Shown here one piece after another: positions 34,135 through 43,244 of a stretch of 64,000 nucleotides of DNA. This DNA is from Paenibacillus sp. Marseille-Q4541 (GTDB lineage Bacteria > Bacillota > Bacilli > Paenibacillales > Paenibacillaceae). Location: positions 248,001 through 312,000 of the forward strand of contig NZ_JAGXCY010000003.1 of NCBI RefSeq assembly GCF_018310695.1. Reading direction: 5' to 3'. How positions within the stretch are numbered: the first letter of the stretch is position 1; each line of letters opens with the position of its first letter. The position numbers and the translations under genes are program-made. Below the pieces are notes generated by a model, which ran no database searches, was not told the origin of the DNA, and saw nothing but the letters and a program-made list of their open reading frames with translations.

Positions 34135-35622
34135 TTACTTGAAGTAATTATTAATTTGTTCTTGTGCTGCTTTCATAATCGTGTCCATACCTGCGGACTT
34201 TAGCTCAGCCGTAATCTTCGGAACCATTTTCTCCGGATCAGATGCTCCAGTAATTAGTTCATATTTGTATTTATCCCATACCGCTTGGCAATTTGCCACT
34301 TCTGTCTGGAGATTGCTGATGTCCAGTGCGAATCCGAGAATAGTGGAAGATGTCGCTGCATCATTCAGCTTTTTAACTTGTTCCCATTGATCTTCAGGAG
34401 CACCGTTTGTAACCGCTAGATTAAAGAATGTACCTTGTGTGTAAGCTGCCAATGGCCAAGTATCGGAAGTACGTTCGATGACCTTTTCACCATCGACATT
34501 ATTGTAGTCTACGCCTAATTCACCGAATGCTAGCATATTACGGAGTTTTGGATCTGTGTTGACTAATTCGAGATATTTCAGTGCTTCCTTCTTATATTTT
34601 GAATTTGCAGAAATCGCGTTCAGGGACCCTTGGATTGTACTCGTTGTATAAATAGGTCCATAGTGCTGAACCATATCATATTTTTGAACAGCATCATTGA
34701 TTTGCCAACTTACTTCTGCACCTGGAAAGGCTTGAGCTGCAAAGAATGGTCTGCCTTTATCGTTCTCCGTTTTAGTCGGAGCATCAGGGTTGATGATGCC
34801 ATCTTGATACCATCCATGTAAGATCTTCAGACTATTCAGAATATCAGGTTGCTCGAGAACAGAGACCACAGTGCGTGATGCATCGTCCGCTTTTACGCCA
34901 ATTGGAGGGAATCCAAGTGTTAAATCGTCATATTCGTTAAAGAAACCATTTAAGCCTTCACCTTGCGTCATTGGCAATGGGTAGAAACTTTTGCCTTCAG
35001 CCTTCATTGCGTGCAGTGGCTTATCGAGATCTTGCAGTGTCTTGATATTGTTAATATCAATATTGTACTTTTGCACATATTTATCATCGTATACCCAATA
35101 CTGCGTTAGTGCTGAATCCTTATACGTAGGAACGGAATAATACTTCCCGCCTATTTTTGTGCCTTCCCATACCTTTTCAGGAATCAATTTGTATAAGTCA
35201 GGTGTTTCACTTTGAACCAGATCCGTGATATCGGCTAATGCACCCATAGCCACTTGCTTGCTGTATTTACCGCTGTTCGTGAACATAATGTCAAACGGTT
35301 CGCCAGTATTCACAATCGTGTTTATTTTGGTATCCCATTCACCCCAGCTGGCAACTTTAATGTCAATTTTCACACCAATCTTCTCAGCGGTGTATGCATT
35401 CATGGCATCAATCGCTTTATCGAAGTTATTGGGCACTTGGCCGCCGATGGTCCACCAGACCAACGTAGGAATATCTTTACTCTCTGTTGTCGTGTCCTTT
35501 GGTGTGTCCACTGTCGTCGATCCATCCGTAGTAGAGGTAGACTTCGATCCGCTACAGGCTACTAACGCAGTTACCAATGTTAGAATAAAGAGTGTAGAGA
35601 TGAACTTTACAGTTTTCTTCAT
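34135..35622 (-). CDS. Extracellular solute-binding lipoprotein of sugar importer
   Basis: About 495 residues from ATG 35622, which follows AAAGGGGG; the frame extends upstream but without a start site. The signal peptide ends in the lipobox LVACS. The body resembles LplA-type oligosaccharide-binding proteins and the lipoprotein at 29947, with which it shares the order of motifs (IVNTGEPFDIMFTNSGKY, SLNAISANSKYKKEALKYLE). It is directly downstream of its two permeases. The substrate is unknown. Confidence 0.95.
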   Translation of the reverse strand: MKKTVKFISTLFILTLVTALVACSGSKSTSTTDGSTTVDTPKDTTTESKDIPTLVWWTIGGQVPNNFDKAIDAMNAYTAEKIGVKIDIKVASWGEWDTKINTIVNTGEPFDIMFTNSGKYSKQVAMGALADITDLVQSETPDLYKLIPEKVWEGTKIGGKYYSVPTYKDSALTQYWVYDDKYVQKYNIDINNIKTLQDLDKPLHAMKAEGKSFYPLPMTQGEGLNGFFNEYDDLTLGFPPIGVKADDASRTVVSVLEQPDILNSLKILHGWYQDGIINPDAPTKTENDKGRPFFAAQAFPGAEVSWQINDAVQKYDMVQHYGPIYTTSTIQGSLNAISANSKYKKEALKYLELVNTDPKLRNMLAFGELGVDYNNVDGEKVIERTSDTWPLAAYTQGTFFNLAVTNGAPEDQWEQVKKLNDAATSSTILGFALDISNLQTEVANCQAVWDKYKYELITGASDPEKMVPKITAELKSAGMDTIMKAAQEQINNYFK

Positions 35623-35710
35623 TCCATATCCCCCTTTTAAAAGTGTGATTTCACTGTATTCGTTGTACAGTGAGATATCATAAACCAAGCTTGCTTGGCT
35701 TATTTCATCA

Positions 35711-36640
35711 TTATCCTTTGACAGCGCCGATCGTTAGGCCAGAAATAAAATACTTCTGAAAGAAAGGGTAGGCGAATGCTACAGGTAGAACAATGAGAAT
35801 GGCTACTGCCATGCGGGCAGATTCCTTCGGCATCGTTGCCACAAGTACTGCGTAGCTAACACCCATACTTGCGGCATTCTTGGCGAGTGCATCAACATTG
35901 CTCATTAAGCTGTTCAGTAGTGCTTGCAAAGAATATAGGTTCTGGTTGTCGATATATAACATCGATTGGAACCAGTCATTCCAGTAAGCAAAGCAGAGAA
36001 ATAATCCAATTGTTGCAATTACCGGCAAAGATATCGGTAAGATGATTGAGAAAAAGATTCGTAGCTGGCTCGCGCCATCGATTTCAGCAGATTCAATGAG
36101 CCCATCGGGAATAGTACTTTTGAAGAAGGTTTTACAAATGATAACGTTGAATGAAGAGACCGCTAGCGGTAAAATAAGTGCCCAGACGCTGTCCTTTAAT
36201 CCTAATAAGTTTGTATTAATGAAGTAGCTGGATACAAAACCGCCATTAAATACCATAGGGATGAATACCACCCAGGTTAGAAAACCCTTTAGCTTATATG
36301 TTGGACGAGAAAGTACATAGCCCATGGAGGTGGTAAGGAATACACCAAGGACAGTACCAACCACTGTAACAAGTACAGATACGCCGAGCGCCCGCAGAAT
36401 CATGGTTCCCTGCTGGACAATATAGGCGTATGCCTCTCCTGACAAAGCAATCGGTAGTAGATGATATCCTGACTCTCGGATTGAGGCCTCACTAGAAAAT
36501 GAAATGGATAGAACAACAACTACTGGTATGACACAAATTAGCGACAAGATAATAAAAATCAAGTTAAAAAAGATATTCACGACGTTGCTTGTACGGTTAA
36601 ATTTCTCAAGGCCCGTTTTGTAAGCAGTTCTTGTTGTCAT
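35711..36640 (-). CDS. Sugar ABC transporter permease, YtcP type
   Basis: A 309-residue permease with six helices. The EAA loop is ESAEIDGASQLRIFFSIILP and the C-terminus is the typical KYFISGLTIGAVKG. It follows the LplB-type permease by 12 bases. Together with the binding protein at 34135 it forms a carbohydrate importer that lacks its own ATPase. Confidence 0.95.
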   Translation of the reverse strand: MTTRTAYKTGLEKFNRTSNVVNIFFNLIFIILSLICVIPVVVVLSISFSSEASIRESGYHLLPIALSGEAYAYIVQQGTMILRALGVSVLVTVVGTVLGVFLTTSMGYVLSRPTYKLKGFLTWVVFIPMVFNGGFVSSYFINTNLLGLKDSVWALILPLAVSSFNVIICKTFFKSTIPDGLIESAEIDGASQLRIFFSIILPISLPVIATIGLFLCFAYWNDWFQSMLYIDNQNLYSLQALLNSLMSNVDALAKNAASMGVSYAVLVATMPKESARMAVAILIVLPVAFAYPFFQKYFISGLTIGAVKG

Positions 36641-36652
36641 CGTCTAACCTCC

Positions 36653-37609
36653 TTACATCATCGCGCTATCAGGATCAATTTTGCGAACAATCCAGTTAGC
36701 GGTTAGAATTGTTGCGCAACCCAGAACGGACTGTATGAATGCGGCAGCTGATGCCATCCCGATGGTTGCGCTTTTTAGTTGCTTATACACCATGACATCG
36801 ATCGTGGTAGACACGTTAAAGAGAGAATTGGAATCTCGCGTGACTTGATAGAACAGACCAAAATCGGTATAAAATATGCGTCCAACTGCCAAAATGAACA
36901 TCATGACTATAACTAGCTTGAGCATTGGCAAAGTAATAAATCTTGTCTGCTGCCAAATGGAAGCCCCATCAATAGTAGCTGCTTCATAATAAGTGCTGTC
37001 AAAGCTTGTGATGGTTGCCAAATAAATGATCATACCATAGCCCAAACCTTTCCAGATATTTAAAAGAATTAGAAAGTAGGGCCAGTATTGTGGCTCCATG
37101 TACCAATTAACAGGATCGCCACCCATACTGACGAGCATTTGATTGACAATCCCTTTATCAAAACTTAAGAAGGCCCAGCCTACAGCAGATACGACAACCC
37201 AAGATAAAAAGTAGGGGAGGAACATCATCGTCTGATAGACTTTACTTGCTTTACGGCTGTGGAGTAGACCGATCATAATAGCGAAAAGAACGGGTAGTAC
37301 AATGCCTAGAACGACAAAAATAATATTGTATCCAACGGTATTTCGAATAATGATCCAAGCGTCATTTGACTTGAATAAAAACTCGAAATTTTTGAAGCCA
37401 ACCCAAGGACTGTTAAATACATTGCTCAAGAAACCGCCACTAATTCTGAAGTTTTTGAAGGCAATAATGATCCCGAACATAGGTAAGAAACAAAATAGTA
37501 TGTACCAAATCGTTGTCGGTAATGCCAAGAGGGTTAGTTCTGTATCCTGTTTATGCCAACGAAATAGTAAGCGCTTTCTTTTATCTTTTTGTTCAGCTGT
37601 AAAGCTCAT
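36653..37609 (-). CDS. Sugar ABC transporter permease, LplB type
   Basis: A protein of about 318 residues with six helices and the EAA loop YEAATIDGASIWQQTRFITL. GGAAGGAG lies six bases before ATG 37609, so the upstream GTG at 37618 is the RBS edge and not the start. It is the first gene of the six-gene minus-strand module (two permeases, binding protein, kinase, regulator, second binding protein). A perfect dyad is found about 120 bases upstream. Confidence 0.95.
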   Translation of the reverse strand: MSFTAEQKDKRKRLLFRWHKQDTELTLLALPTTIWYILFCFLPMFGIIIAFKNFRISGGFLSNVFNSPWVGFKNFEFLFKSNDAWIIIRNTVGYNIIFVVLGIVLPVLFAIMIGLLHSRKASKVYQTMMFLPYFLSWVVVSAVGWAFLSFDKGIVNQMLVSMGGDPVNWYMEPQYWPYFLILLNIWKGLGYGMIIYLATITSFDSTYYEAATIDGASIWQQTRFITLPMLKLVIVMMFILAVGRIFYTDFGLFYQVTRDSNSLFNVSTTIDVMVYKQLKSATIGMASAAAFIQSVLGCATILTANWIVRKIDPDSAMM

Positions 37610-37730
37610 GACTATCACTCCTTCCGGTGGTTTATCGTTTGTATTGCACTCGTTATGTTCATTGTATAGAGGAGGATTCGATGCTTCTAGATAACAAACT
37701 TGATACTATAGTCAACAAACGTTAGATTTG

Positions 37731-37749
37731 AAACAATTCTAGATTGTTT
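37731..37749 (-). promoter_or_regulatory. Perfect dyad upstream of the importer module
   Basis: AAACAAT and ATTGTTT flank TCTAG, a 19-base inverted repeat with seven-base arms. It is about 120 bases before the first permease start, a place where a dimeric activator such as the AraC-type response regulator could bind. The link to that regulator is inference. Confidence 0.45.
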
Positions 37750-37874
37750 GTGGCTGAAGATGGCTCGGTTATTATTACATTGAAAGAGTTCCAGGGACAA
37801 AGGGGATAGGGGGATGAACTGAACTAATTTGGTTAATTGTAATTTTCGAATGTCGCAGGAAAAATAAAATAGCT

Positions 37875-37918
37875 AATCAGAAAAAGCCTGATCAGATGAT
37901 CAGGCTTTTTCTGATTTT
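37875..37918. terminator. Very strong bidirectional terminator
   Basis: Perfect 20-base arms (AATCAGAAAAAGCCTGATCA and its complement) with a two-base loop. The A and T tracts make it effective on both strands; for the minus strand it ends the DUF817 gene and AraC remnant. Confidence 0.92.
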
Positions 37919-38003
37919 GTAGGATAATACGTAGGCACGAGAATGCAGAATTGCTGACTTGAAGACAAGCGTTTTTCATAAATTATGAAGGCTATTGCGA
38001 GTC

Positions 38004-38128
38004 TTAATTTAAACGATACACCTGATATTGCTTTCGGTATTCTCCCGGCGTGAACGAAGTTTGGCGTTTAAATAAACGTATGAAATAGTTGTTATCAGGA
38101 ATAAAGTTTTGACTGCCGCTGTATATCA
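38004..38128 (-). pseudogene. C-terminal remnant of an AraC family regulator
   Basis: On the minus strand this reads SGSQNFIPDNNYFIRLFKRQ then TSFTPGEYRKQYQVYRLN and a stop. That is the second helix-turn-helix of an AraC protein, with the diagnostic FxxxFKRxTxxTPxEYRK pattern. The frame continues into the end of the DUF817 gene with no room for the rest of the regulator, so only about 40 codons survive. The DUF817 gene was apparently joined to it by a deletion. Confidence 0.8.
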
Positions 38129-38905
38129 TCATGAATCGTTCGTTGTTCGATTAGCTTTAACATATTTTAGTTGGGCAACGATAATCACGCTTATGATTAC
38201 CAAAAGGAACCACGAGCTAATCTTACTGAAACTAACCAACTGCCAAGCTTCGTGCTGATCAGGGTATTTCCATCCATTAAAAAATGTCGCTATATTTTCA
38301 GCTGTCCAAATAAAAAAACCGACAATGATAAAAGCGAGTGATAAGGGCATTCGATATGTTTTTGTCCGTACTCGATAGATGATCCATGTTTTCCAAAAGA
38401 CGATAAATACAAGCAATGTAAGCCACCATCGAAAATCGGGAATAAAATGATGGGTGAAGAAGTTGAGATAAATGGCTCCTCCTAACAAAACCGAAGACGC
38501 AAGTCCAGGCCAACCCGTCATGTCCATACGCAGTCTTCGCCATATTTGACACATGAAGCTTGCTACACTTGCATACATAAATCCGCTATATAGTGGGACT
38601 CCGAGTAGCTTTGTATATCCAGGTTCAGGATATGACCATGATCCCATCCATACCTTATATACTTCCAGCACCAAGCCAATAATGTGAAATACACAAATGA
38701 CTTTAATTTCATCAAGTGTTTCAAGTCCGCTTCGGTACATGAAGTATTGGACTCCAAGCAAGATAAGAAGTATGGCATCATAACGATAAAGAAAAGGGAT
38801 ATCTATTATGCTAGTGAGGGCAAGAGTTCCAAAAATAGCAACTGGGAAAATGCAGCTCATTGCCTGATGATAGCCAAAATGCAGCAGTTGTACGATAGGC
38901 TTCAA
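38129..38905 (-). CDS. DUF817 family integral membrane protein
   Basis: A 258-residue protein with about seven membrane helices and many Trp residues. The phrases GSWSYPEPGYTKLLGVPLYS and FFTHHFIPDFRWWL are the conserved signature of DUF817 (YoaT-like) proteins, whose function is not established. The start is TTG at 38905, nine bases after AGAAGGAGA. Its stop codon abuts the AraC remnant. It appears to be transcribed alone. Confidence 0.88.
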   Translation of the reverse strand: MKPIVQLLHFGYHQAMSCIFPVAIFGTLALTSIIDIPFLYRYDAILLILLGVQYFMYRSGLETLDEIKVICVFHIIGLVLEVYKVWMGSWSYPEPGYTKLLGVPLYSGFMYASVASFMCQIWRRLRMDMTGWPGLASSVLLGGAIYLNFFTHHFIPDFRWWLTLLVFIVFWKTWIIYRVRTKTYRMPLSLAFIIVGFFIWTAENIATFFNGWKYPDQHEAWQLVSFSKISSWFLLVIISVIIVAQLKYVKANRTTNDS

Positions 38906-39047
38906 TTCTATTTATCTCCTTCTCATGCTTTTTCTTTTATTAATAATATAGGTGTAATCGGTTTAGAAAAAGAGAAAATAGCTTGAATAAAGTTTCTTAT
39001 TTTCAGTTCACATTATTAAATTAGATGAGAAAGGAAGCTGAATCGTT

Positions 39048-39200
39048 ATGCTTTTCATAATTATATTACTTGGTGTTATCATACTGCTCCTTTTAAGCAT
39101 TAAAAGTAATCAGGAACAAAGCAAGGTGAGAGATTCTATACAAAAATCCAGAAATATGAGAAAAAAACGAAGGGATAAAAAGAAAGACAACTCTGAATAG
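39048..39200 (+). CDS. Small membrane protein with a basic tail
   Basis: A 50-residue frame too short for standard calling. It begins MLFIIILLGVIILLLLSIKS, a single membrane helix, and ends in a strongly basic cytoplasmic tail (KSRNMRKKRRDKKKDNSE). An AAAGGAAG site is nine bases before the ATG. Small one-helix proteins of this type are common in Bacillales. Function unknown. Confidence 0.6.
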   Translation: MLFIIILLGVIILLLLSIKSNQEQSKVRDSIQKSRNMRKKRRDKKKDNSE

Positions 39201-39403
39201 CTGGATTGATGCTGGCCCTGAAGGCGACAAGGATAAAATCCTTTAACATTTTCATGGGATGAAGCAGCCCAAATTAATAAAACAAAGAGACTTCACCCCA
39301 AGGTATCTAATTCGGGATGAGCACTTCCTATTAATGCTTGATTAAGTTGATTTCAGGATGATTCTCCTGAATTTCCTGTAGTTTGCTATTATGTATTCCC
39401 TTT

Positions 39404-39551
39404 AAGTTGGTTGGTATGTTAGGTCATTCTTTTGGTGGGGGCCACTTCAGCTCATATGTTGGTAAAGGACGCTAGAATAAAGGCAGCTATTGATATGGAT
39501 GGCGGATTGCATGGTGAACCCTTATGTCAAATGAGTTCATCAGATGAGTAG
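39404..39551 (+). pseudogene. Alpha/beta hydrolase fragment with frameshift
   Basis: Translation gives VGMLGHSFGGG in one frame, then after a one-base shift near 39440 ATSAHMLVKDARIKAAIDMD and GGLHGEPL, ending at a stop. GHSFGG is the nucleophile elbow of alpha/beta hydrolases, and the continuation matches PAF-acetylhydrolase-like enzymes around the active Ser. Only about 50 codons remain, so the gene is dead. The bases just before it hold, on the minus strand, another coding-like scrap (LQEIQENHPEINLIKH, about 39331-39409). Confidence 0.65.
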
Positions 39552-39647
39552 CATGTGTTACAATCTCGCTAAACTATAATATTATGGAAATATAAAGATT
39601 TATTATTAAATATAGTTTGAGCTATGAAGGAGGGCCTTTTCTACATA

Positions 39648-40098
39648 ATGTCACTATCCGAATTTACCGTAATACGCCAGAAAAAGATCTCGCACACTTT
39701 TTGTGTGTGGGGCCATGTTGATGATCAATGGATATGGTTCGTATTCGATAGAAGATGTTTTTAACTGGATGTTCCTGATCTTTTCTGGTTTTTTCTTATT
39801 CGAACTTGCTTTCGCTCTAACACACCTCTTCGTCAAATCGAAAACATGTAAGATAGATAGGGATTCAATTCAAATCGGCGAACGTAGCTATAAACCGGAA
39901 CAAATTAAGTCCATTATTATTGAAGAATATTACGGCCCCCATATCGGAATTAAACCGAAGGGTAAATTACTCGTGCCAATAATGAATGCCTACCGTGTTC
40001 AAAACAAGCAAGAGGCGAATGAAGCTTTTGAATCTTTGCATGATTGGGGAGAAAAATATAACGTCCCCGTTCTGACCCAAAAAATGTGGATGCTGTGA
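39648..40098 (+). pseudogene. Membrane protein gene with a probable frameshift near its start
   Basis: The ATG at 39648, with AAGGAGGG upstream, starts MSLSEFTVIRQKKISHTF and then runs out of frame. The remaining protein is in another frame from 39703 (GAMLMINGYGSYSIEDVFNW, two membrane helices, then a soluble end GERSYKPEQIKSIIIEEYYG). Removing one T in the TTTTTGTGTGTG stretch near 39695-39707 would join both parts into a protein of about 149 residues. The GTG at 39703 lacks a ribosome binding site. Either the gene is broken or the run holds a sequencing error. I do not recognise the family. Confidence 0.55.
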
Positions 40099-40297
40099 CG
40101 CATTCATATTTCACAGTCTCAGGTTAGTCAGAATTAGTAAGTTTTGATGAAAGTATACACCGCCTGAACAACACCTAATTGTTGATAGCAATGACTAATG
40201 GATATTCTTAAAAATTAAGTTCAACTATTGTTGAGCTATGAACGGGATAACTTAGGTTCAATGTTGTACATCTTGGAAATAGAAAGTTGGTGGTTCA

Positions 40298-41002
40298 ATG
40301 ACCGATGTAAGGGTGCTACCCGAATCTCATAAATATGCTGTTTGCGCACCAGATGATATGCCTATAAAAGGGTATTATAAAGGAATATATGATGAAGTTT
40401 ATGTTTTTTTTCATCCATTCATTAAACCAATATCAATTGATTATGGATTATTTGAGCCAGAAACTTATCCAGGTAAAAATGACATTATAGAAAAGTGCGA
40501 AATGGTTACATGGAAAAATTTTTTATCAATATCAGGAATCGAAAGTTACAGCAATTTAGACATTGGATTACGAACCCAAATCTTTGGATTGAAAGAACAA
40601 TTCGCGAACAAGGAAACTGCTGATAGAGTTCGAGATACTTGTGAGAAACATCAAATAATTGCTCCTATGGAAGGGTTTTTTCCAGAGTTTTTAATGAATA
40701 GACTGCTTTTGTCAATAAAGAAAAAAGGTCATAATTGGATATGGTCAGGAGATGAATTTTGCACCGAGCGAAAGCTAGAGTATATTGATGACCTAATCAA
40801 AGATAACGACTGCTTACGAAATCAACGTTTGAATCTGTTTACAAACGAGAATGAAATTTTACTTACAACTCATTGGGATAGCCACTTTTCGTTACTATGT
40901 TCAGATAAAGATACAATAAATAGAATCGTTAAAAACACTAATCTGGAAGGCTTTTTCTGCGATGAAAAAACTGAAATTTACTGGAGTTTACGCAATACAT
41001 GA
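40298..41002 (+). CDS. DUF2711-like protein
   Basis: A 234-residue soluble protein with no export signal. The block HNWIWSGDEFCTERKLEYID and the closing THWDSHFSLLC are distinctive and, from memory, match DUF2711 of Bacillales; the function of that family is unknown. The ATG has a weak site (AAGTTGGTGG) before it. A terminator follows 40 bases after the stop. It is intact, in contrast with several of its neighbours. Confidence 0.72.
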   Translation: MTDVRVLPESHKYAVCAPDDMPIKGYYKGIYDEVYVFFHPFIKPISIDYGLFEPETYPGKNDIIEKCEMVTWKNFLSISGIESYSNLDIGLRTQIFGLKEQFANKETADRVRDTCEKHQIIAPMEGFFPEFLMNRLLLSIKKKGHNWIWSGDEFCTERKLEYIDDLIKDNDCLRNQRLNLFTNENEILLTTHWDSHFSLLCSDKDTINRIVKNTNLEGFFCDEKTEIYWSLRNT

Positions 41003-41041
41003 TTAAACTAATGTGAAACAATAGTTCGATAAACAATAAGA

Positions 41042-41074
41042 GACGGCAACCAGAATTAACGGTTGCCGTTTTTC
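41042..41074 (+). terminator. Terminator after the DUF2711-like gene
   Basis: ACGGCAACC and GGTTGCCGT form a nine-base stem with a nine-base loop, then TTTTC. It is closely similar to the terminator at 43750. Confidence 0.85.
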
Positions 41075-41187
41075 AATTATCGTGCTAGTTAACATAATAA
41101 CTGAAAGGATATTTTCTAAAAGCTATCGAAGTTATAAATATATAACGAATGTAAGAAGATTAATATTTTTAGGAATGGGTGAGATGA

Positions 41188-41616
41188 GTGCTTCTAAATG
41201 TAAGATTGGCAACCGTAAACGATGCGGATTCGTTGTCTAGACTCAATCTTGAGTTCAATGGTGGAGAAAAGCGGCCTGTGTCAGAAATAATCAAGTCCTT
41301 GAATAGCAACAATGAATTGGTTGCCGTGGCTACCATAGAGGACGAAGTGATTGGCTTTGGTTGTGCTCAAAGTTTCAAATCATTTTGTTACATAGAAGCT
41401 TATGGTGAAATTACGGAAATGTATGTTCAAGAATCTGCTCGCAGGAAGGGTGTTGCAACTTCTTTGATTTCCTATCTAGAGAATCAACTTCATTCGCTAG
41501 GAGTGAAAACTGTTAAGATTTTGACAGGTAGAAATAACATTCCAGCTATTAAAGCGTATGAACTAAGCGGGTATGTTCAGGATGATGAAGTACTACTTAT
41601 AAAACAGAAAGGATAA
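41188..41616 (+). CDS. GNAT family N-acetyltransferase
   Basis: A 142-residue acetyl-CoA-dependent acetyltransferase of normal GNAT length. Motif A is ITEMYVQESARRKGVATSLI, with the Q/RxxGxA pyrophosphate-binding loop as RRKGVA, and motif B ends NNIPAIKAYELSGY. The GTG start follows GGGTGAG. The pattern resembles aminoglycoside 3-N/6'-type acetyltransferases, but the substrate cannot be told. It starts a run of four GNAT-type genes or remnants in 11 kb. Confidence 0.85.
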   Translation: MLLNVRLATVNDADSLSRLNLEFNGGEKRPVSEIIKSLNSNNELVAVATIEDEVIGFGCAQSFKSFCYIEAYGEITEMYVQESARRKGVATSLISYLENQLHSLGVKTVKILTGRNNIPAIKAYELSGYVQDDEVLLIKQKG

Positions 41617-41622
41617 TCAAAA

Positions 41623-41857
41623 ATGATCTATAGAAGAAAAACATATGTAGTCGAGCCGTCGTTTATTGAAGAGTTTAATCAATTATTTAATGTATGATAG
41701 TTATGAAGATTATGAAAGAATAGAGAGTCAGATAAAATCAGATGAAGAACATGTGAAAAAAGCACGAAAACGTTTGATCAAATGGGTAGAGACCGTTTGA
41801 AAAATGTACTAAAGGAAGACATCAAACAGGAATTTGTAAAAAGAACAGTCCCATGAG
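41623..41857 (+). pseudogene. NIPSNAP family gene with internal deletion and frameshifts
   Basis: ATG 41623 starts MIYRRKTYVVEPSFIEEFNQ, the usual N-terminus of NIPSNAP-family proteins, but it stops after 24 codons. The C-terminal part is found in the next two frames: WMYDSYEDYERIESQIKSDE-like sequence (MYDSYEDYERIES...) and then MGRDRLKNVLKEDIKQEF. Joining them needs a missing stretch of some 25-30 residues and a one-base correction near 41778. The gene is therefore inactive. Confidence 0.75.
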
Positions 41858-41983
41858 AAAACACAATCTTAGATTAATATCTTTGGATTTTTTATTTTGT
41901 GCGAGGTCAGTAACATCTGATAACAATATATACCTGCGAGATGTCTTGAAAAATCTGAATAGCAAAAAAATGGAGTGATGTAA

Positions 41984-42520
41984 TTGAATATTATTCCTAA
42001 AAATTGGAATACAAATAGACTTAGCATAGCTGATTTAACAGAGCATGAAGTACCCATAGTTCAGAAAATATATCAAACAAGTACATATATGAATGAATGG
42101 GATGGCTGCGAATATGATCCAAATCATATTAAAAAATGTTTAACAGAAGGGAACCTCCCACCAGAAGGTATATTAGAGAACTATAGAATACAAACCATAA
42201 GAATGACGGAGAATCTAAAAACAATTGGATTAATTAGTCTGTATCATGGATATCCAGTAGAACACTCACTCTATCTTGAATTTCTTTACATTCATGGAGA
42301 CGTTCAAAAGCAAGGATTTGGACAAGAGATAATCAAAGGATTCTCTTCATTAGTATTTGAATTGGGCTATAAAGAAATTCGAATAAATGTCTCCACGAAG
42401 AACTGGCCTGCTTTAAGGTATTGGATTAAATCTGGATTTAATAAAGTGAATGGAATATATGGGGATCCTATGTACTCTGAAACTAGCTTTTCAAACTTAG
42501 AATTAATGATGACTTTGTAG
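41984..42520 (+). CDS. GNAT family N-acetyltransferase
   Basis: A 178-residue protein from TTG 41984, four to five bases after GGAGTGAT. The acetyl-CoA loop is VQKQGFGQEIIKGF, and the distal motif NWPALRYWIKSGFNKVNGIY is typical of GNATs. A clean start, full length and no frameshift suggest it is functional. It precedes the P-loop gene by 42 bases and may share its transcript. Substrate unknown. Confidence 0.85.
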   Translation: MNIIPKNWNTNRLSIADLTEHEVPIVQKIYQTSTYMNEWDGCEYDPNHIKKCLTEGNLPPEGILENYRIQTIRMTENLKTIGLISLYHGYPVEHSLYLEFLYIHGDVQKQGFGQEIIKGFSSLVFELGYKEIRINVSTKNWPALRYWIKSGFNKVNGIYGDPMYSETSFSNLELMMTL

Positions 42521-42562
42521 CTGAGATGCCGTGAATCCAGTAACGTTAGAAGGAGAACACAA

Positions 42563-43099
42563 ATGAAAAGAATCATGATAATTGGATCTGGAGGATCAGG
42601 GAAATCTACTTTTTCAAGTAAACTTTCTAAAGTATTAGACGTACCTTTGTACCATTTAGATGCTTATTATTGGAAGCCTGGATGGATTGCAACCTCTAAT
42701 CACGAATGGAATGAATTTCAGAGAGAGCTCATTCTGAATGAAGAATGGATTATTGATGGGAATTATAATCGAACATTAGATATTCGAATGTCGAGAGCAG
42801 ATACAATAATTTTCTTTGATTTACCTCCATGGATAACTACTTATAGAGTCATCAAACGAAGAATTAAATACCATGGAAAAACGAGACCTGATTTAAATGA
42901 AGGATGTCCTGAACAATTAGATTGGGAATTCATTAAATGGGTATGGAATTTTAGAAAAGACAAAAGACCAGCAATACTCGAAAAATTAAAAAAAGTTGAA
43001 AAAGAAAAGAAGATAATCGTGCTTAAAACACCAAGGGAAGTAACAAACTTATTAGATCAGTTAAATAGTAAATTCGAAAAGTTTAATAACATCATTTAA
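42563..43099 (+). CDS. P-loop nucleotide kinase-like protein (topology modulation/FlaR type)
   Basis: A 178-residue cytoplasmic protein. The Walker A motif is GSGGSGKST at residues 8-16. WIIDGNYNRTLDIRMSRADT and IIFFDLPPW follow, the signature of the family labelled DNA topology modulation protein FlaR or adenylate-kinase-like. The length is normal. The enzymatic activity of these proteins is not well established; phosphorylation of a small molecule is likely. AGAAGGAGAACACAA precedes the ATG. Confidence 0.88.
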   Translation: MKRIMIIGSGGSGKSTFSSKLSKVLDVPLYHLDAYYWKPGWIATSNHEWNEFQRELILNEEWIIDGNYNRTLDIRMSRADTIIFFDLPPWITTYRVIKRRIKYHGKTRPDLNEGCPEQLDWEFIKWVWNFRKDKRPAILEKLKKVEKEKKIIVLKTPREVTNLLDQLNSKFEKFNNII

Positions 43100-43244
43100 C
43101 ATCGTAATGAAATGTGAAAATCAAGGGGATGGTCGCAATATTTCAAATCTACTCGCGATATTTTCTTTACGTTTTGGAACATAAATTAAACGTGTTTATC
43201 GAATGTTGGAAAGAAGGATTATATTTTAAGCAATAGTACATGAC

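Larger units (their letters stand above)
37610..38003. other. 394-base regulatory gap upstream of the importer module
   Basis: It holds the dyad at 37731 and a bidirectional terminator at 37875. No coding sequence is visible. The transcription start of the minus-strand module should lie between 37620 and 37730. Confidence 0.6.

Noticed and set aside
39253..39343. Coding-like stretch ending YLIRDEHFLLMLD on the plus strand
   Set aside because: It could be another gene scrap in the decayed belt, but it has no start and no recognisable motif, so it is not listed as a feature.
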